Position numbers and translations under genes: made by a program. Below, in pieces: positions 25,551-35,119 of a stretch of 64,000 nt of DNA. Position 1 is the first letter of the stretch. Every line of letters starts with the position of its first letter. The notes beneath the pieces are model-generated. The model was not told where the DNA came from. It ran no database searches and saw nothing but the letters and a program-made list of their open reading frames with translations. Source of the DNA: Rhizobium sp. Root1334 (GTDB lineage Bacteria; Pseudomonadota; Alphaproteobacteria; Rhizobiales; Rhizobiaceae); assembly GCF_001426665.1 (NCBI RefSeq), contig NZ_LMEY01000023.1, positions 1,687-65,686 on the forward strand, written 5' to 3'.

Positions 25551-27194
25551 ATGATGCATTCATTGAACAAGCATGTCCGCATGTTGACGGCCGGTGCCGC
25601 CATGTCGCTGATCTTGATGGCGGGTGCGCCCGCATTCGCCGAAACACCGGCCGATACGCTGGTCGAAGGTTGGGCGATCGACGACATCATCAGCATGGAT
25701 CCGGGCGAAGCGTTCGAGTTGTCGACCGCTGAAGTGACCGCCAATACCTATAGCTATCTCGTCCGCCTCGATATCAACGATACGTCGAAGGTTGTTGGGG
25801 ATCTCGCCGAAAGCTGGACGGTTTCGGATGATGGCCTGACCTACACGTTCAAGCTGAAGCCCGACACGAAATTTGCCTCCGGCAATCCGGTAACTGCCGA
25901 GGATGTTGCCTATTCTATCGAACGCGTCGTCAAACTCGACAAGAGCCCGGCCTTCATTCTCACCCAGTTTGGCCTGACCGGCGACAATGTTGCGGAAAAG
26001 GCGAAGGCGACGGATGCGAGCACGTTCACGTTCACCGTCGACAAGGCCTACGCGCCAAGCTTCGTGCTCAACTGCCTGACCGCGACGGTCGGCGCCGTCG
26101 TCGACAAGAAGCTGGTGTTGGAGCATGTGGCTGCGGTCACTCCGTCGGCCGAATACAAGTACGACAACGATTTCGGCAATGAATGGCTGAAGACTGGTTA
26201 TGCCGGTTCGGGTGCCTTCAAGCTGCGCGAATGGCGCGCCAACGAAGTCGTTGTCATGGAACGCAACGACAACTACTACGGCGAAAAGACGCCGCTTGCG
26301 CGCGTCATCTACCGCCACATGAAGGAAAGCTCCGGTCAGCGTCTGGCGCTAGAAGCCGGTGACATCGACGTGGCGCGCAACCTCGAGCCGGGCGATTTCG
26401 ATGCCGTTTCGAAGAATGCCGAGCTCGCCACCACCAACGCGCCGAAGGGCACCGTCTATTACTTCAGCCTCAACCAGAAGAATGCCAATTTGGCCAAGCC
26501 GGAAGTGGCAGAAGCCTTCAAATATCTGGTCGACTATGATGCGATCGGCTCGACCCTGATCAAGGGTATCGGCGAAATCCATCAGACATTCCTGCCGAAG
26601 GGCGTTCTCGGCGAACTGCCGGAAAACCCCTACAAGCTCGACGTCGCCAAGGCCAAGGAACTGCTGGCCAAGGCCGGTCTTGCCGATGGTTTCTCGGTAA
26701 CCATGGACGTGCGCAATACGCAGCCGATCACGGGTATCGCCGAATCCATCCAGCAGACGCTGGCTCAGGCCAACATCAAGATGGAAATCGTCCCCGGCGA
26801 CGGCAAGCAGACGCTGACCAAATACCGCGCCCGCACGCACGACATCTATATCGGCCAGTGGGGCCAGGATTATTTCGATCCGAATTCGAACGCTGAAACC
26901 TTCACCGTCAACCCGGACAATTCCGACGAGGGCAAGAACAAGACGCTCGCCTGGCGCAATGCCTGGGATGTTCCGGCAGAGTGGACAGCGGAGAGCAAGG
27001 CTGCGCTCCTCGAAAAGGACGCAACCAAGCGCGCCGACATGTACAAGGACCTGCAGAAGAAGGTCTTGGAAAAGAGCCCGTTCGTGGTCATCTTTCAGCA
27101 GACCGAAGTTGCAGGTGTCCGTGGTAACGTGAAGGGTTTCAAGCTCGGTCCGAGCTTCGATACCAACTACGTCTTCACGGTCTCCAAGGATTGA
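25551..27194 (+). CDS. Dipeptide-type ABC transporter substrate-binding protein
   Basis: SBP family 5 (DppA/OppA) protein of 547 residues with a signal peptide (LTAGAAMSLILMAGAPAFAE, cleavage near 27). The mature N-terminus DTLVEGWAIDDIISMDPGEAFE and LAESWTVSDDGLTYTFKL are family hallmarks, and the NYYGEKTPL region follows. ATG 25551 lies behind AGAAAG; an earlier in-frame ATG overlaps the dipeptidase gene. It captures peptides in the periplasm and is the first gene of a five-gene transporter set after the dipeptidase. Confidence 0.92.
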   Translation: MMHSLNKHVRMLTAGAAMSLILMAGAPAFAETPADTLVEGWAIDDIISMDPGEAFELSTAEVTANTYSYLVRLDINDTSKVVGDLAESWTVSDDGLTYTFKLKPDTKFASGNPVTAEDVAYSIERVVKLDKSPAFILTQFGLTGDNVAEKAKATDASTFTFTVDKAYAPSFVLNCLTATVGAVVDKKLVLEHVAAVTPSAEYKYDNDFGNEWLKTGYAGSGAFKLREWRANEVVVMERNDNYYGEKTPLARVIYRHMKESSGQRLALEAGDIDVARNLEPGDFDAVSKNAELATTNAPKGTVYYFSLNQKNANLAKPEVAEAFKYLVDYDAIGSTLIKGIGEIHQTFLPKGVLGELPENPYKLDVAKAKELLAKAGLADGFSVTMDVRNTQPITGIAESIQQTLAQANIKMEIVPGDGKQTLTKYRARTHDIYIGQWGQDYFDPNSNAETFTVNPDNSDEGKNKTLAWRNAWDVPAEWTAESKAALLEKDATKRADMYKDLQKKVLEKSPFVVIFQQTEVAGVRGNVKGFKLGPSFDTNYVFTVSKD

Positions 27195-27208
27195 GCCCGA
27201 GATAGACG

Positions 27209-28276
27209 GTGAGCATTCCTGAAACAGCACCAACGGCCGGGCGCTCACGCGCCCGTGCCAACGGCTGGGTAAAGAGCGTCCTGCGCTTCCTGGTCGTCAT
27301 CGTCACGACCTATCTCGGCCTTCTCGCCGTGACCTTTTTCATCGGCCGCGTCATCCCGATCGATCCGGTTCTCGCCGTTCTCGGTGACCGGGCGCCGGCG
27401 CATGTCGTCGAGCGAACCCGCGAGCTGATGGGCTTCAACAAGCCGCTCTATGAACAGTTCTATATCTATGTCCGTGATGCGCTGACCGGCAACTTCGGCA
27501 CATCGGTACTAACAACCAATCCGGTCATGGCCGATATTCGCCGCGTGTTTCCTGCCACGCTGGAGCTTGCAACGCTTGGCACCATCATCGGCAGCCTGAT
27601 CGGCGTTCCGCTCGGTGTGCTTGCTGCCGTCAAGCGCGGCTCGATCGCCGACCAGATCGTTCGTGTCGTCGGGCTCGTCGGCTATTCTGTGCCGATCTTC
27701 TGGCTGGCGCTGCTGTCGCTGCTGTTCTTCTATGCCAAGCTGCGCTGGGTCGCCTATCCGGGCCGTATCGATATCGTCTACGAATACAGTTTCACGCCGA
27801 TTACCGGGCTTTATCTGGTGGATTCGCTTTGGCAGGGGCAGTGGGATGTGTTCCGCGATGTGTTCCGCCACATCATCCTGCCGGCCAGCCTGCTCGGTTA
27901 TTTCTCGCTTGCCTATATCAGCCGCATGACCCGCAGTTTCATGCTCAACGAACTCAGCCAGGAATATATCGTTGCGGCGCGTGCCAAGGGCCTGTCGGAA
28001 ACCCGGATCATCTGGGGCCATGCGCTTCGCAACGCGGCAGTGCCGCTGGTGACGGTGATTGCGCTCTCCTATGCCGGGCTTCTCGAAGGCTCGGTGCTGA
28101 CCGAAACGGTGTTCGCATGGCCGGGGCTTGGGCTCTACATCACCAATTCGCTGCAGAATGCCGACATGAACGCGGTTCTGGGCGGCACCATCGTCATCGG
28201 TTCCGTCTTCATCGCCATCAATATCCTGTCCGATCTTCTCTACCGGACACTTGACCCGAGGACGCGCGCGCGATGA
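27209..28276 (+). CDS. Dipeptide ABC transporter permease (DppB-like)
   Basis: Permease of 355 residues with six predicted membrane helices. N-terminal helix FLVVIVTTYLGLLAVTFFIG, the RxMGFNKPLYEQF segment and the EAA loop (EYIVAARAKGLSETRIIWGHALRNA) are typical of DppB. GTG start at 27209, 14 bp after the binding-protein stop. It overlaps the next permease gene by 4 bp. Confidence 0.9.
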   Translation: MSIPETAPTAGRSRARANGWVKSVLRFLVVIVTTYLGLLAVTFFIGRVIPIDPVLAVLGDRAPAHVVERTRELMGFNKPLYEQFYIYVRDALTGNFGTSVLTTNPVMADIRRVFPATLELATLGTIIGSLIGVPLGVLAAVKRGSIADQIVRVVGLVGYSVPIFWLALLSLLFFYAKLRWVAYPGRIDIVYEYSFTPITGLYLVDSLWQGQWDVFRDVFRHIILPASLLGYFSLAYISRMTRSFMLNELSQEYIVAARAKGLSETRIIWGHALRNAAVPLVTVIALSYAGLLEGSVLTETVFAWPGLGLYITNSLQNADMNAVLGGTIVIGSVFIAINILSDLLYRTLDPRTRAR

Positions 28277-29208
28277 GCCAGTCGAGCCTCCAGACCACGC
28301 CCATGACCCGCCGCCAATGGCTGATGTCCGACAGGCCGCAATCGCGCCTACAGGCGCGTCTTGGCCGGGCCTACATGACCTGGCAGCGGTTTTCCGCCAA
28401 CAAGCTGGCCGTTGCCGGTCTCTGCATCATCCTGTTGCTCATTCTCGTCGCCATCTTTGCCGACGTCCTGGCGCCGCACTCGCCAGTCATCGGCGATCTC
28501 GGCGGGGCACGGCTTTTGCCGCCGGGAAGCCCCGGCTATCTGCTTGGCACCGACGATCAGGGCCGGGATATCCTCTCGCGCCTGCTGCACGGATCGCGGC
28601 TGACGCTGCTGGTCATCGTGCTCGTGGCAATCATTGCGGCCCCGATCGGCCTTCTGGTTGGCGCCATCTCCGGCTATGCCGGTGGCTGGGTCGATGCCGT
28701 CTTGATGCGGATCACCGACATTTTCCTCGCGTTTCCGAAGCTGGTGCTGGCGCTCGCCTTTGTCGCCGCCATGGGGCCGGGTATCCAGAATGCCATCATC
28801 GCCATCGCCATTACATCGTGGCCGCCCTATGCCCGTATCGCCCGGGCCGAAACGCTGAGCGTGCGCAATTCCGATTATATCGCTGCCGTCCGGCTGATGG
28901 GCGCTTCGCCATTCCGCATCGTGCTCCGGCACGTCATGCCGATGTGCACGTCGTCGCTGATCGTGCGTGTGACGCTTGACATGGCCGGCATCATCCTGAC
29001 CGCCGCCGGCCTCGGTTTCCTCGGCCTCGGCGCACAGCCGCCGCTGCCGGAATGGGGCGCGATGATTGCGTCCGGCCGCCGCTTCATTCTCGACCAGTGG
29101 TGGGTTGCCACCATGCCCGGCATCGCCATCCTGATCGTCAGCCTCGGCTTCAATCTGCTGGGCGATGGCCTGCGCGACGCGCTCGACCCACGGGAGAGTG
29201 GCCAATGA
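28273..29208 (+). CDS. Dipeptide ABC transporter permease (DppC-like)
   Basis: Permease of 311 residues. An N-terminal OppC_N segment (FSANKLAVAGLCIILLLILV) precedes GTDDQGRDILSRLLHGSR, the classic DppC motif, and the EAA loop YIAAVRLMGASPFRIVLRHV. Five to six membrane helices. ATG 28273 and stop both overlap their neighbours by 4 bp, so the operon is tightly coupled. Pairs with the DppB-like subunit. Confidence 0.9.
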   Translation: MSQSSLQTTPMTRRQWLMSDRPQSRLQARLGRAYMTWQRFSANKLAVAGLCIILLLILVAIFADVLAPHSPVIGDLGGARLLPPGSPGYLLGTDDQGRDILSRLLHGSRLTLLVIVLVAIIAAPIGLLVGAISGYAGGWVDAVLMRITDIFLAFPKLVLALAFVAAMGPGIQNAIIAIAITSWPPYARIARAETLSVRNSDYIAAVRLMGASPFRIVLRHVMPMCTSSLIVRVTLDMAGIILTAAGLGFLGLGAQPPLPEWGAMIASGRRFILDQWWVATMPGIAILIVSLGFNLLGDGLRDALDPRESGQ

Positions 29209-30038
29209 GCACGATGCTGACGGTTGATGATCTCAGGGTCTCGTTTCCCACCCGCACCGGTGTGATCGAGGCGGTGCGCGGTGTGTCGTTTACGCTTGGG
29301 CGCGAACGGCTGGGCATTGTCGGCGAAAGCGGCTCCGGGAAATCACAAACGGGCAGGGCGATCATGGGCCTGACGCCGGCGCATGCGAAGATTTCGGCAA
29401 AGACGTTGAACTTCGACGGCATCGACCTGTTGACGGCTCCGCCGAAGGTCCGCCGAAATCTGCGCGGCAACCGCGTCGCGATGATCCTGCAGGATCCGAA
29501 GTACTCACTTAACCCGGTGATGAGCATCGGCCGCCAGATCGTCGAGACGCTGCGCACACATGAAAATGTCAGCAAGCGCGAGGCTCGCGACCGGGCTATC
29601 GCCATGCTCGAGGCCGTTCAGATCCGTGATGCGGGTCGGGTCTTCGATCTTCATCCGCACGAGGTGTCCGGTGGCATGGGCCAGCGAGCGATGATCGCGA
29701 TGATGCTGATTGCCGGTCCCGAACTGCTGGTTGCCGACGAACCGACCTCGGCGCTCGATGTGACTGTGCAGCTGGAGGTGCTCGGTATTCTCGACAAGCT
29801 CGTTGCCGAACGCGGCATGGGCCTGATCTTCATTTCGCATGACCTTCGGCTGGTCTCGTCCTTCTGCGACCGCGTCATCGTCATGTATGCGGGCAAGATC
29901 GTCGAGGAACTGGCAGCGTCCGATCTCGGCAATGCCAAGCATCCCTATACGCAGGGGCTACTCAACTGCATGCCGGCGCTCGGCACCAACCGACATCCGC
30001 TGCCCGTGCTCGACCGCCAGCCGGAGTGGGCACTATGA
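29205..30038 (+). CDS. Dipeptide ABC transporter ATP-binding protein (DppD-like)
   Basis: ABC ATPase of 277 residues. Walker A GESGSGKS (about 37-44), Q-loop MILQDPKYSLNPVM, signature VSGGMGQRAMIAMML (an atypical GMGQR rather than GQRQR, usual in DppD), Walker B LLVADEPTSALD, H-loop ISHDLRL. ATG 29205 gives the 4-bp overlap with the permease gene; the open frame further upstream is inside it. The C-terminal oligopeptide-transporter extension is short, ending near MPALGTNRHPLPVL. Confidence 0.9.
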   Translation: MSTMLTVDDLRVSFPTRTGVIEAVRGVSFTLGRERLGIVGESGSGKSQTGRAIMGLTPAHAKISAKTLNFDGIDLLTAPPKVRRNLRGNRVAMILQDPKYSLNPVMSIGRQIVETLRTHENVSKREARDRAIAMLEAVQIRDAGRVFDLHPHEVSGGMGQRAMIAMMLIAGPELLVADEPTSALDVTVQLEVLGILDKLVAERGMGLIFISHDLRLVSSFCDRVIVMYAGKIVEELAASDLGNAKHPYTQGLLNCMPALGTNRHPLPVLDRQPEWAL

Positions 30039-30796
30039 CCGCGATCGTTTCCGCTGAAAACCTGACCGTCGCCTATGACGATTTTCTGGCGCTCGACGCT
30101 GTCAGCATCGATGTCGCGCCGGGCGAATCCTTCGGTCTTGTCGGTGAATCCGGCTCCGGAAAATCGACGCTGTTGCGCGCTATCGCAGGGCTTTCGCCGG
30201 TGGCGTCGGGGCGGATCGTGCTTGACGGCAAGCCGCTTGACGTCAAGCGCCGCGACAAGACGTTCTATCGACAGGTTCAGATGGTGTTTCAGGACCCCTA
30301 CGGCTCGCTGCATCCGCGCCAGACGGTTGACCGGCTGTTGCAGGAACCGCTGGCCGTTCACGGTATTGCCGATGCCGAAAAGCGCATTTTGCGGGCGCTG
30401 GATGAAGTCGGTCTCGGCTCGTCGTTCCGCTTCCGCTATTCGCACCAGTTGTCCGGCGGCCAACGCCAGCGTATTGCGATTGCAAGGGCATTGATCATCG
30501 AACCGCAGATTATGCTGCTTGATGAGCCGACCTCGGCGCTCGATGCGTCCGTTCAGGCCGAAGTCCTCAACCTCCTTGAACAGGTCCGCCGCGATCGCAA
30601 GCTCACCTACATCATGGTCAGCCACGACCTCGGCGTCGTCACGCATATGTGCGAGCGGTTGGCCGTGATGAAGAACGGCAAAGTCGTCGAGCGGCTGTCG
30701 TCTGCCGATCTGGTCGCGGGTCGCCTCAAGGAGGATTACACCAAGAACCTGATGGTGGCGAGCAAGGGGTTTGTGCGCGACGCAAGCATCGCCTGA
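30035..30796 (+). CDS. Dipeptide ABC transporter ATP-binding protein (DppF-like)
   Basis: ABC ATPase of 253 residues. Walker A GESGSGKST (about 38-46), Q-loop MVFQDPYGSLHPRQ, signature LSGGQRQRIAIARAL, Walker B MLLDEPTSALD, H-loop VSHDLGV. It lacks the longer C-terminal extension of typical DppF. ATG 30035 overlaps the preceding gene by 4 bp. It completes the transporter: binding protein, two permeases, two ATPases. Confidence 0.9.
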   Translation: MTAIVSAENLTVAYDDFLALDAVSIDVAPGESFGLVGESGSGKSTLLRAIAGLSPVASGRIVLDGKPLDVKRRDKTFYRQVQMVFQDPYGSLHPRQTVDRLLQEPLAVHGIADAEKRILRALDEVGLGSSFRFRYSHQLSGGQRQRIAIARALIIEPQIMLLDEPTSALDASVQAEVLNLLEQVRRDRKLTYIMVSHDLGVVTHMCERLAVMKNGKVVERLSSADLVAGRLKEDYTKNLMVASKGFVRDASIA

Positions 30797-30949
30797 GTCC
30801 CACTCCGGCGCTTGCTGTGCCGGCTCGTGACGCCGCCTCCACACCGGTCGTGCTAGCCTGATGATCTCCGTCTGACCCGCCTTGCGCCGTTTATTAGAAA
30901 GGCGCAAAATACCAGTGCTGGGGCATGGTCTACCTTGGAGGGGTATGTC

Positions 30950-32383
30950 ATGAACGATATGAGCCTCATGAATCTGCAGGCAGGAAAGACGACCGTAAGC
31001 GCGGCGGCCATTGAAGCGTTTGCGTGGCAGCAGCGCGGAGACGTGCTGGATGCCGGCGACGCGTCCTACGACGACGTACGGGCCATCTGGAATGGCATGA
31101 TCGACCGTAAACCGGCCCTGATCGTGCGATGCGCCGGCGCTGCGGACGTTGTACGGGCCGTACGCTTTGCCCGCGACAATCAGCTGCTTGTCGCAGTGCG
31201 CGGCGGTGGGCACAATATTGCCGGCAACGCCGTCTGTGACGGTGGCCTGATGATCGACCTGTCGCCGATGCAATCCGTACGCGTCGATGCTGCGGCAAAA
31301 CGGGCCTGGGTCGAGCCCGGAGCAACGCTGGCTGATGTCGATAGCGAAACCCAGTCCTTCGGGCTTGTGATACCGACCGGGATCAATTCCACGACGGGCA
31401 TTGCCGGACTGACGCTTGGCGGTGGTTTCGGCTGGATCACGCGCAAGTTCGGCCTGACGATCGACAGTTTTGTTTCTGCCGATGTGGTGACCGCGGACGG
31501 CAATCTGGTGCGTGCAAGTGCGACGGAAAACAGTGATCTGTTCTGGGCATTGAGAGGTGGCGGCGGTAATTTCGGTATTGTCACGGCTTTCGAATTTAAG
31601 CTCCATCAACTTGGCCCGCAGGTGACCGCCGGTCTCGTCGTTCATCCATTCGCCGACGCGAAAACAGTGCTCGAGCAGTACCGGCAAGCGCTGCAAACCG
31701 CGCCAGACGAACTGACCTGCTGGGTAGTGATGCGGCAGGCGCCGCCGCTGCCATTTTTGCCCGAGGAGTGGCATGGCAAGGAGGTGCTGGTCCTTGCCAT
31801 ATGCTACTGCGGCGACGCTGCATCAGCCGATGCGGCCACCGCCCGGTTACGCTCGATTGGCAAGCCGATCGCCGACGTCGTCGGCCCCAGTCCGTTTACC
31901 GGCTGGCAGCAGGCATTCGATCCGCTGCTGACACCCGGCGCCCGTAACTATTGGAAGAGCCATGATTTCATCGAGCTTTCCGATGCAGCGATTGCTGTTC
32001 TGCTCGATGCCGTCCGCAAGCTTCCGGGTCCGGAATGCGAAATCTTCATCGGCCATGTCGGTGGTGCTGCTGGCCGCATCGCGGCTGATGCCACCGCTTT
32101 CCCGCAGCGGAACTCACATTTCGTCATGAATGTGCATGCCCGCTGGCGCGAACCGGCGATGGACGCGGCCTGCATTGGCTGGGCGCGCCAGCTCTTCGAG
32201 GCGGCAAAACCCCATTCTGCCGGGACGGCCTATATCAACTTCATGCCGGAAGACGAGGGCGACCGCGTCGCTGCCGCCTATGGCGGCAACTATCAGCGGC
32301 TCGGCGAGATCAAACGGCGATACGATCCCGACAATCTGTTTCGTCTGAACCAGAATGTGAAGCCGAAAGGGCAGGCGGGGTAG
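30950..32383 (+). CDS. FAD-binding oxidoreductase, berberine bridge enzyme-like
   Basis: PCMH-type flavoprotein of 477 residues. The FAD domain holds VRGGGHNIAGNAVCDGG, where the His is the usual covalent FAD attachment point; LTLGGGFGWITRKFGLT lacks the Cys used for a second link, so the cofactor is at most singly covalent. WALRGGGGNFGIVT follows, and the C-terminal BBE domain ends YDPDNLFRLNQNV. GGAGG lies upstream of ATG 30950; an earlier ATG/GTG five codons upstream is possible. No signal peptide. It stands alone after the dpp operon; substrate (a sugar or alcohol group) is unknown. Confidence 0.85.
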   Translation: MNDMSLMNLQAGKTTVSAAAIEAFAWQQRGDVLDAGDASYDDVRAIWNGMIDRKPALIVRCAGAADVVRAVRFARDNQLLVAVRGGGHNIAGNAVCDGGLMIDLSPMQSVRVDAAAKRAWVEPGATLADVDSETQSFGLVIPTGINSTTGIAGLTLGGGFGWITRKFGLTIDSFVSADVVTADGNLVRASATENSDLFWALRGGGGNFGIVTAFEFKLHQLGPQVTAGLVVHPFADAKTVLEQYRQALQTAPDELTCWVVMRQAPPLPFLPEEWHGKEVLVLAICYCGDAASADAATARLRSIGKPIADVVGPSPFTGWQQAFDPLLTPGARNYWKSHDFIELSDAAIAVLLDAVRKLPGPECEIFIGHVGGAAGRIAADATAFPQRNSHFVMNVHARWREPAMDAACIGWARQLFEAAKPHSAGTAYINFMPEDEGDRVAAAYGGNYQRLGEIKRRYDPDNLFRLNQNVKPKGQAG

Positions 32384-32759
32384 TCTGAAGGAGACACTCC
32401 CTTCTTGAAGTGGATGCGCCAGCTCATCCGACCAACCGGCAGCCTGCATTCTTCGACGGCTGCCGTGCTGTCCGCTCTTTGCGCCTGCCGTCCGTTAACG
32501 GCAGTTCTGACACGGCAATTCCCTGTTAAAATTCGAGATAGAAATATCTTTTCAAGAGTGAAGGAAAGATGTTGCAACTATTGCAGGTCTCAATATCTTC
32601 TGCGGTTAGGTCTTAGGTTTTGACCGCGTTCACTACAGACAGCCGGCCAAGGGCAATAAACGGAGCTTTGCATTCATCGTGCCAGGCGTTGAATGATACA
32701 GGGAAGGCCAGCCCGTCTAATCTTTGAGAGAAGTCCGACATATACAAGGGATTGCCATT
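32384..32759. other. Intergenic region before the DUF3300 gene
   Basis: About 376 bp with no supported gene. A small hairpin TGCCGT-N6-ACGGCA near 32487-32504 follows the oxidoreductase gene but has no T-run. The rest is less GC-rich than its surroundings and must contain the promoter for the DUF3300-DUF2950-membrane protein set. Confidence 0.35.
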
Positions 32760-34118
32760 ATGCCTCGACCTTATGGAGTGCTCCTTGCAGCGGGCGTATG
32801 CCTGATCGCTCTTACTGGATTGTCTTTTTCGCCCATCATCATGTCCGTCGCCCTGGCACAGGAGGCTGCCTCTGCGGACACTGCGGCAGCGGCAGACGAT
32901 ACGCCGGCGCCCTTGAGTGAAGATGAGCTTGAGGTACTGGTTGCCCGCATCGCGCTTTACCCCGATGAACTCGTCGCAGTGATATCATCCGCCTCGCTCT
33001 ATCCGTTGCAGGTCATCGAAGCGGCACGTTACCTCGATGACCTCAAGAAGGATGCCAAGCTCAAGCCGAAGGCGAGTTGGGACGGCAGTATCGTCTCGCT
33101 GCTGAATTATCCCGATATCGTCAAGATGATGAGCGAAGATCTGGACTGGACACAGTCGTTGGGCGGGGCGCTGTCCTATCAGCAGAAGGATGTGCTGATC
33201 GCCATCCAGCAACTACGCGACAAGGCGGTCGCTAACGGCATCATCAAGAGTGACGACAAGATCAAGGTGAGTGAGGAGAATGACAAAGTCGTTATCGTCT
33301 CCGCCAACCCGGAAAAGGTCTACGTCCCGCAATATGCGCCCGAGATGCTGTATGAGCCGGGCTATGCCGCAGCTCCCATCAGTTATTATCCCGATCCCTA
33401 TCCGAACTACTACTACCCGACAGCCACTTTTTTCGCAGGTGCTGTTACGGGGGCAATCTGGGCCTCCGTGGTCGACTGGGACGACTGGGGTGTCTGGGGC
33501 GGCCGTTGGAAAGGTGACGTCGACATTGATTGCAACCAATGCTTCAACAACATCAATGGCCGGGTGAACATCAACGACGTCGATTGGAAGAATGTCGACC
33601 GCAGCAAGATCAAGTTCGACAAAAACCAGTTCAACAAATTGGATAACACCTCCTTCAGGAACAGCATCAAGGCGGATGGCGGCAACGACCTCAAGGCAAA
33701 GGCCAATGTGATCGGCAACGATCGTGCCGCAAATATCCGCAACAAGCCGGGAAACATTAGCGTTAAGGATGTCCGCAACAGCAAGATCGATGCAGACAGG
33801 ATCAATCGCGACAAGATCGGCAACCCGGCAGGCAACCGGCCGGGCCAGGCGGTTCAGAACCGCAAGCCGGATGGCGGCAAGCTGAACAAGCCTGCGGGCG
33901 ACATCAAGAATAAGGCCAATTTCGACCGCCCGGTCTCGCGGCCGAAGCCTGCGGCGCGGGCTGACAATCGGGCGGCGAAACCATCCGCGCTCGGCCAAGT
34001 CGACAATGGTCGGCGCACGCAGATGCAGTCCGATCGCGGCAGGCAGGCCATGGGTGGCGGTAACCGTGGCGGCGGCGGGCATCGGCAAATGCCCCGCGGC
34101 GGCGGACGTCATCGCTAA
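32760..34118 (+). CDS. DUF3300 exported protein
   Basis: Protein of 452 residues with an N-terminal signal/anchor (VLLAAGVCLIALTGLSF and an AQE cleavage site near 34). The DUF3300 domain spans about 50-240: LVARIALYPDELVAVISSAS, SLLNYPDIVKMMSEDLDW, PEKVYVPQYAPEMLY. The tail is unusual: after DWDDWGVWGG it becomes a long Asn/Asp/Lys-rich low-complexity region and ends in Gly/Arg-rich repeats, suggesting a disordered, basic tail. ATG 32760 is chosen (TTG 32724 possible). DUF3300 and DUF2950 genes are regularly paired; the function is unknown. Confidence 0.82.
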   Translation: MPRPYGVLLAAGVCLIALTGLSFSPIIMSVALAQEAASADTAAAADDTPAPLSEDELEVLVARIALYPDELVAVISSASLYPLQVIEAARYLDDLKKDAKLKPKASWDGSIVSLLNYPDIVKMMSEDLDWTQSLGGALSYQQKDVLIAIQQLRDKAVANGIIKSDDKIKVSEENDKVVIVSANPEKVYVPQYAPEMLYEPGYAAAPISYYPDPYPNYYYPTATFFAGAVTGAIWASVVDWDDWGVWGGRWKGDVDIDCNQCFNNINGRVNINDVDWKNVDRSKIKFDKNQFNKLDNTSFRNSIKADGGNDLKAKANVIGNDRAANIRNKPGNISVKDVRNSKIDADRINRDKIGNPAGNRPGQAVQNRKPDGGKLNKPAGDIKNKANFDRPVSRPKPAARADNRAAKPSALGQVDNGRRTQMQSDRGRQAMGGGNRGGGGHRQMPRGGGRHR

Positions 34119-34142
34119 ATCCCAGGGACAAGGAAGACCGTT

Positions 34143-35105
34143 ATGACCAAGTCAGTCAAAAGCATGCTCCTGGGTTCGGTGTTTGCCGCACTGCTCATGG
34201 GGGACGCATCTATTGCTGTTTCAGCTTTCGCCGCAGAACCGTCCGAGGCAAGTATCATTGCGAGCTTTGCCTCTCCGAATGATCCGCCTGTCTTCGATAC
34301 GCCGGAGCAGGCAGTCGATGCCTTCAAGGCCGCGCTCGCGGCGGATGATTTCGGCAAGCTTGCAACGCTGCTCGGCCTTGATCCGGCAAAGGCAAAGGCG
34401 GGTGAAGGGGTGATGGACACCTACGCCGAGATCCGCGATGGGGCAAAGAAACAAGTCGTCATCCAGGATATCGACGGCCGCAAGATCCTCGATATCGGTG
34501 AGAGGCTGTGGCCGCTGCCATTCCCCATTGTCAAGGGAACGGACGGCAAGTGGTCGTTCGACACCTATGCCGGGTTTGAAGAAATCATTAACCGCCGTGT
34601 CGGAGAGAATGAACTGCAGGCCATTGCGACGATGCGTGCCTATGTTGATGCCCAGCATGAATATTCTTCCGTCGATCATGATGATGACGGCGTTCTCGAA
34701 TACGCCCAGAAACTGATCAGCAGTGATGGCAAGACCGACGGGCTGTATTGGGCACCGGATGTCGGCGTTGGTGATAGCCCGGCAGGCGACGCGTTTAAAA
34801 GTGAGGCGGTGCTGAGCAAGGCGAAAGCGGGCGCAGGATATTTCGGCTATTACTACAAGATTTTGACCAGCCAAGGCCCGAACATTGCCGGCGGTAAATT
34901 CGACTACATCATCAATGGCAACATGATCGCCGGGTTTGCGTTGATTGCGTGGCCGATCCGCTATGGCGAGACGGGTATCCATACGTTCGAGGTCAATGCC
35001 AATGGCATCGTCTATCAGGCAGACCTGGGGGCTGACACTGCGAAGATGGCTGCAGGGATCAACACGTTCAATCCGGATGACAACTGGACCGTAACGTCAG
35101 ACTGA
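34143..35105 (+). CDS. DUF2950 exported protein
   Basis: Protein of 320 residues with a signal peptide (LLGSVFAALLMGDASIAVSA, cleavage after AFA near 31). The DUF2950 domain follows: FDTPEQAVDAFKAALAADD, GKWSFDTYAGFEEIINRRVG, EYAQKLISSDGKTDGLYW and GAGYFGYYYKILTSQGPNI are family segments. It is 24 bp after the DUF3300 gene, its usual partner. Periplasmic location is expected; no enzymatic motif is evident. Confidence 0.85.
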   Translation: MTKSVKSMLLGSVFAALLMGDASIAVSAFAAEPSEASIIASFASPNDPPVFDTPEQAVDAFKAALAADDFGKLATLLGLDPAKAKAGEGVMDTYAEIRDGAKKQVVIQDIDGRKILDIGERLWPLPFPIVKGTDGKWSFDTYAGFEEIINRRVGENELQAIATMRAYVDAQHEYSSVDHDDDGVLEYAQKLISSDGKTDGLYWAPDVGVGDSPAGDAFKSEAVLSKAKAGAGYFGYYYKILTSQGPNIAGGKFDYIINGNMIAGFALIAWPIRYGETGIHTFEVNANGIVYQADLGADTAKMAAGINTFNPDDNWTVTSD

Positions 35106-35119
35106 ACTCCCTGAACCCG

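Noticed and set aside
25542..25567. GGAAC-N16-CATT near the start of the peptide-binding protein gene
   Set aside because: The element would overlap the start codon and lie inside the operon, so it is likely chance.
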